Of a stretch of DNA of 8,919 nt, positions 6,146 to 8,919 are shown piece by piece. The notes under the pieces are model-generated. The model made no database searches. It was not told the origin of the DNA and worked only from the letters and a program-made list of their open reading frames with translations. Both the position numbers and the translations under genes were made by a program. This stretch comes from an uncultured Myxococcales bacterium (GTDB taxonomy: Bacteria > Myxococcota_A > Bradymonadia > UBA7976 > UBA1532). Numbering within the stretch: the stretch's first letter is position 1; every line of letters starts with the position of its first letter. The stretch spans positions 1 through 8,919 of the forward strand of contig CALBMW010000411.1 of assembly GCA_937896275.1 (NCBI GenBank), written 5' to 3'.

Positions 6146-8578
6146 ATGGCCAAAAAGACCCCCGGAAAGCCGCCCCTCGTCGTCAGTCGCCACGGCAGCT
6201 ATCGCTTTCGCCGCGGCATGGTGACGGGCACGGTCCTGCAGATGGGCCTGGACATGGATCACGCGCTCCTGGCCAGCGAGGGGCTGCGGCTGCGCCTGCT
6301 GGGTCGTGGCGAGATCACCACCGACCAGCTCGAGGCCGAGCTCTACGCGCTGCTCGAGGAGCGCTTCGGCTTCAAGCGGCCCGCGCCGCCGCCGCCGCCG
6401 CCGCCCGCCAAGCAGGTGCGCGGCGAGGCGGGCGTCTTCCCCTTCTCGCGGGGCGTCCTGGTGCGACGGATGGTCGCCACCGGCCTCTCGGTGAAGGACG
6501 CCATGGTCATCGTCGAACAGGTGGCCATCGACGTGACGCGCCTCTCGGAGCCCGAGATCCCCGAGCGCGTGATCGACGAGATGGTCGAGCGGCTGCTCAG
6601 CGAGCGTTACGGCCCCGGGCACGCGCGCCGCTACCGCGTGACGACGGTGATCCGGTACCTGGAGCGCCCGGTCATCCTGCTCATCGGCGGCGCCGTCGGC
6701 ACGGGCAAGTCCAGCCTGGCCACGGAGCTGGCCTACCGCCTGGGCATCCGCAAGGTGACCAGCACCGACATGATCCGCGAGACGATGCGGACCGTGCTGT
6801 CGCCCGAGGTGGTGCCCGGCCTGCACGATCACTCCTTCCGCGGCATCATCCAGGGTCGGCAGGTGCTGTCGGACCCGCGCGAGCGCGTGCTGGCCGGCTT
6901 TCGGCAGCAGGCGGCCCAGGTGGCGGTGGGCGTGCGCGCGGCGATCCGACGCGCCCTGCGCGAGCAGACCCACATGATCATCGAGGGCACGCACCTGCTG
7001 CCGCCCTATACCCAACTGCTGCCGGCGGGTGACGACCTGCACATGGCGGGCTTCGTGCTGTCGGTGCAGAGCCGCAAGAAGCACAAGAAGCGCTTCCCCG
7101 AGCGAGCGCGCAACCAGCCCGATCGAGCGTCCGACACCTACCTCGACGCCTTCCAGTCGGTGCGCTGGATTCACGACGACATCCTGCGGCTGGTCGAGGA
7201 GCACGACGCCTACGTCATCGAGAACAGCGACTTGCCGAACACCATCACCGCGGCGGTGGAGTACCTGAGCCGCGTGATCCCGCTCGACGTGGGGGGGGTG
7301 GCGCCGCCGCGGGTGCGCGAGCGGGCGGAGCCGCCCACGGCGCTGCGCACGCTGATGGTGGTGCTCGACGGGCTCGCCGACGAGCCGAGCCCCGCGCTGG
7401 CCGGGCTGACGCCGCTGGCCGCGGCCCACGTGCCCGTGCTGTCGCGCCTGGCGGGGGCTGGGGCGCAGGGCTTGCTCGACACGACGCCCGAGGGCGAGAC
7501 GGCGCACACCGACGTCGGGCTCGAGACGCTGTTGTGGGACGCGGGGACGCGGCCGAAGCTGGGCCGCGGCGTGCTCGAGGCCCTCGGCGCCGGGCTGCCG
7601 GTGACGCCCAACAGCATCCTGTTGCGCGGCAACATGGCGACGGTGGGCGACGACGGGGTGATCATCGATCGGCGGGCGGGGCGCATCCGCACGGGCGTGG
7701 CCGATCTGCTGGTCGGGCTGAAGGACGTGCCGCTGCCGGGCGGCGTGACGGGGCACATCTTCGCCGGGCACGAGCACCGGGTGGTGGTGATGCTGACGGG
7801 GCAGGGGCTGAGCGACCAGATCAGCGACACCGATCCCGGCGCGACCGCCACGCTGGGCCGCGCCTTGCCCGCGGAACCCACAGACGGCTCGCCCGAGGCC
7901 GCGCGCACCGGCGAGGCGCTGGCACACCTGCTGCGGGCGGCGCATCGCCAGCTGCAGCGGCACCCGCACAACGCCGAGCGGGCGGCGCGCGGGCTGCACC
8001 CGGCCAACGCGATCATCACGCGTGGGGCGGGCGCGGCCTCGGCGCTGTCGTTGGTGACCCGGACGTCGCGGCGCTCGGCCATCGTGTCGGGGTGCCCGAC
8101 GGCCCTCGGCGTGGGGCGCGCGGCCGGGCTGACGCCGGTGTCGTCGGGCCGGATGACGGGCAACCTGGACACGGATCTCGACCACAAGTTCGCCCACGCG
8201 CGGCGCCTGCTGGCCGATCACGAGCTGGTGGCGGTGCACCTGAAGGGCACCGACATCGCGGCCCACGATCGGCGGCCGATCGAGAAGAGAGACTTCATCA
8301 GCCAGATCGACGCGGCGCTGGGCCGGCTGCTCGATGACGAGCGCGTGCACGCGCACCCGCTGCGGGTGGTGGTGACGGCGGATCACGGCACCTCGTCGCT
8401 CACCGGCGAGCACCTGCAGACGCCGGTGCCGCTGCTCATCAGCAAGTGGGATCCGAGCGCCGAGCTGGCCGAGTTCAGCGAGACCTCGGCGGCCACCGGC
8501 GAGCTGGGCGTGGTGGTGGCCGCCGAGTTCCAGGTGCTGCTGTGGTCCGAGCGGGACGAGGATCTGCTGGGGCGGTAG
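6146..8578 (+). CDS. Fusion: 2-phosphoglycerate kinase + archaeal-type cofactor-independent phosphoglycerate mutase
   Basis: 810 residues, cytoplasmic. Residues ~10-75 and ~98-165 are two ATP-cone-like segments; the second (FPFSRGVLVRRMVATGLS) is the one normally at the start of archaeal 2-phosphoglycerate kinase. Between them is a run of seven prolines (81-87). Residues ~175-380 are the P-loop kinase: GGAVGTGKSS (181-190, Lys188), STDMIRETMR (206-215), LHDHSF (226-231), EGTHLLP (280-286) and a basic lid SRKKHKKRF (309-317). The expected reaction is ATP + 2-phosphoglycerate to 2,3-bisphosphoglycerate. Residues ~398-805 match ApgM-type mutase (alkaline phosphatase superfamily), 3- to 2-phosphoglycerate: VVLDG (Asp408), HTDVG (Thr455 at the nucleophile position, usually Ser), GRGVLEALGAG, DRRAGRI, LSDQISDTDP, TDIAAHD (Asp703, His707), ADH (Asp746, His747) and His756. 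All metal ligands are present. The ATG at 6146 has no clear ribosome-binding site. Domain families are confident; the exact substrate of the kinase half is inferred. Confidence 0.9.
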   Translation: MAKKTPGKPPLVVSRHGSYRFRRGMVTGTVLQMGLDMDHALLASEGLRLRLLGRGEITTDQLEAELYALLEERFGFKRPAPPPPPPPAKQVRGEAGVFPFSRGVLVRRMVATGLSVKDAMVIVEQVAIDVTRLSEPEIPERVIDEMVERLLSERYGPGHARRYRVTTVIRYLERPVILLIGGAVGTGKSSLATELAYRLGIRKVTSTDMIRETMRTVLSPEVVPGLHDHSFRGIIQGRQVLSDPRERVLAGFRQQAAQVAVGVRAAIRRALREQTHMIIEGTHLLPPYTQLLPAGDDLHMAGFVLSVQSRKKHKKRFPERARNQPDRASDTYLDAFQSVRWIHDDILRLVEEHDAYVIENSDLPNTITAAVEYLSRVIPLDVGGVAPPRVRERAEPPTALRTLMVVLDGLADEPSPALAGLTPLAAAHVPVLSRLAGAGAQGLLDTTPEGETAHTDVGLETLLWDAGTRPKLGRGVLEALGAGLPVTPNSILLRGNMATVGDDGVIIDRRAGRIRTGVADLLVGLKDVPLPGGVTGHIFAGHEHRVVVMLTGQGLSDQISDTDPGATATLGRALPAEPTDGSPEAARTGEALAHLLRAAHRQLQRHPHNAERAARGLHPANAIITRGAGAASALSLVTRTSRRSAIVSGCPTALGVGRAAGLTPVSSGRMTGNLDTDLDHKFAHARRLLADHELVAVHLKGTDIAAHDRRPIEKRDFISQIDAALGRLLDDERVHAHPLRVVVTADHGTSSLTGEHLQTPVPLLISKWDPSAELAEFSETSAATGELGVVVAAEFQVLLWSERDEDLLGR
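6386..6403 (+). repeat. (CCG)6 microsatellite encoding a polyproline linker
   Basis: Six in-frame CCG codons followed by CCC encode Pro81-Pro87 between the two ATP-cone segments of the fusion protein. Slippage here would change linker length without shifting frame. Confidence 0.8.
7291..7298 (+). repeat. G8 homopolymer at the kinase-mutase junction
   Basis: Eight consecutive G bases encode part of Val382-Gly-Gly-Val385, in the linker between the kinase and mutase domains. Loss of one G would move translation into a frame that meets TGA about 20 codons later, before the first mutase motif, giving a kinase-only protein. It is a possible slippage site or a sequencing-error hotspot. Confidence 0.75.
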
Positions 8579-8631
8579 GCGCGACGGTGGGACCCCGCGT
8601 TGCGCCACGTGATCTCAGCTCCGACACGACC

Positions 8632-8663
8632 ACCCGGCTCCTCGGTCGGGTCTTTCTGACCCG
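8632..8663 (+). terminator. Overlapping hairpins after the kinase-mutase gene
   Basis: Two competing stem-loops share a central arm. Hairpin 1 pairs ACCCGGC (8632-8638) with GTCGGGT (8645-8651), seven pairs including one G-T, and is followed by CTTTCT. Hairpin 2 pairs CGGGTC (8647-8652) with GACCCG (8658-8663), six perfect pairs around loop TTTCT. Hairpin 1 plus the short T-rich tail could be a weak intrinsic terminator for the fusion gene, 54 bp after its stop. The T-tract is short, so confidence is low. Confidence 0.4.
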
Positions 8664-8669
8664 CGGCCG

Positions 8670-8699
8670 TTGCCTCGAACGCCGCCGTGCGGCTGTAAT
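8670..8699 (+). promoter_or_regulatory. Sigma-70-like promoter of the lipoprotein gene
   Basis: TTGCCT (8670-8675) and TGTAAT (8694-8699) are separated by 18 bp and match the -35 and -10 consensus at 4/6 and 5/6 positions. TGTAAT stands out in such GC-rich DNA. Transcription would begin near 8706, about 40 bases before the TTG start at 8747. Confidence 0.5.
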
Positions 8700-8704
8700 G
8701 CCCG

Positions 8705-8723
8705 CGGCGACGGGGGGTCGCCG
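8705..8723 (+). other. Leader hairpin upstream of the lipoprotein gene
   Basis: CGGCGAC (8705-8711), loop GGGGG, GTCGCCG (8717-8723) form a perfect 7-bp stem. It would lie at the very 5' end of the transcript from the predicted promoter and 10 bases before the ribosome-binding site. A stable 5' stem could protect the mRNA; a regulatory role is speculative. Confidence 0.45.
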
Positions 8724-8733
8724 GCTGAATCTC

Positions 8734-8738
8734 AGGAG
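8734..8738 (+). promoter_or_regulatory. Ribosome-binding site of the lipoprotein gene
   Basis: AGGAG, eight bases before the TTG at 8747. It decides this start, since the gene has no upstream ATG in frame and the downstream ATG codons would cut into the signal peptide. Confidence 0.7.
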
Positions 8739-8746
8739 AAGAACAC

Positions 8747-8919
8747 TTGAAGCTCACCTTGCGCACAACGATGGCAGCTTGCCTGCTCGCGACGATGATG
8801 TGGGGCTGTGACGACGGCGGCTCGGAGGGTGGCGCCGGCGGCGGCGCGGACATGGGCTCCGACGGTGCCGGGGGCCAAGGCGGCGGCGGAGGCCAGCCCG
8901 GCCAGGGCGGCGACGGCGG
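8747..8919 (+). CDS. Gly-rich lipoprotein, N-terminal part (3' end outside window)
   Basis: The gene starts with TTG at 8747 behind a good AGGAG and stays open to the window end (57 complete codons). The N-terminus MKLTLRTTMAACLLATMMWGC is a short basic/hydrophobic signal ending in Gly-Cys, so Cys21 is the likely lipid-anchored residue; the -3/-2 positions Met-Trp are not canonical for a lipobox. The mature part begins CDDGGSEGG and continues as Gly/Asp/Ala/Gln-rich sequence without structure, the flexible tether seen at the start of many surface lipoproteins in Myxococcota and relatives. The Asp residues after Cys may influence inner- versus outer-membrane sorting in some bacteria. No functional domain is visible in the part present, so no function can be given. 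Confidence 0.78.
   Translation, partial: MKLTLRTTMAACLLATMMWGCDDGGSEGGAGGGADMGSDGAGGQGGGGGQPGQGGDG

Noticed and set aside
6137..8608. 823-residue open frame opposite the kinase-mutase gene
   Set aside because: It mirrors the real gene, with Gln/His/Arg-rich low-complexity sequence and no recognisable motif, while the plus strand has complete kinase and mutase signatures.
1..8919. CRISPR array, tRNA/rRNA genes, insertion sequence or phage genes
   Set aside because: No spaced repeats of the right size, no tRNA-like cloverleaf noticed, and no transposase, integrase or phage motifs in any frame; the window looks like ordinary chromosomal genes.

Overview
This is a GC-rich window with almost no non-coding space. 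The best guess is a Myxococcota-type (former deltaproteobacterial) chromosome. Three things suggest this: the AgmX/PglI-style C-terminal domain at the left edge, the glycine-rich lipoprotein at the right edge, and frequent GTG/TTG starts. This assignment is inference, because no rRNA or marker gene is present.

Layout. (1) 1-557, plus strand: the 3' end of a proline/alanine-rich protein ending in an AgmX/PglI-like domain. (2) 606-5975, minus strand: a complete high-affinity phosphate (Pst) operon, transcribed right to left as pstS, phoU-fusion, pstC, pstA, and two different pstB genes. Gaps inside it run from 41 bp down to overlaps of 4 and 8 bp. (3) 5976-6145: a 170-bp divergent regulatory region with a good Pho-box candidate, a perfect 11-bp tandem repeat and two palindromes. 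(4) 6146-8578, plus strand: an 810-residue fusion of an archaeal-type 2-phosphoglycerate kinase and an archaeal-type cofactor-independent phosphoglycerate mutase. (5) 8579-8746: an intergenic region with candidate terminator hairpins and a promoter. (6) 8747-8919, plus strand: the start of a Gly-rich lipoprotein that runs off the window.

How the genes work together. PstS is a lipoprotein that binds phosphate. PstC and PstA form the membrane channel. The two ATPases probably act as a heterodimer: PstB-1 has a damaged signature motif (LSLEQ) with all other motifs intact, and PstB-2 has an intact LSGGQ but has lost the Q-loop Gln and H-loop His. Paired, they would give one normal and one degenerate ATP site, as in asymmetric ABC exporters. 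The PhoU-like protein carries an extra C-terminal domain that resembles low-molecular-weight phosphatase/arsenate reductase but lacks the catalytic Cys, Arg and Asp, so it may be a binding or sensing module.

The divergent kinase-mutase is predicted to interconvert 3- and 2-phosphoglycerate and to phosphorylate 2-phosphoglycerate to 2,3-bisphosphoglycerate. Its position back to back with pst, across a possible Pho box, suggests a link between phosphate supply and phosphoglycerate metabolism. The fusion, the dead-phosphatase PhoU and the asymmetric PstB pair are the most interesting points here.
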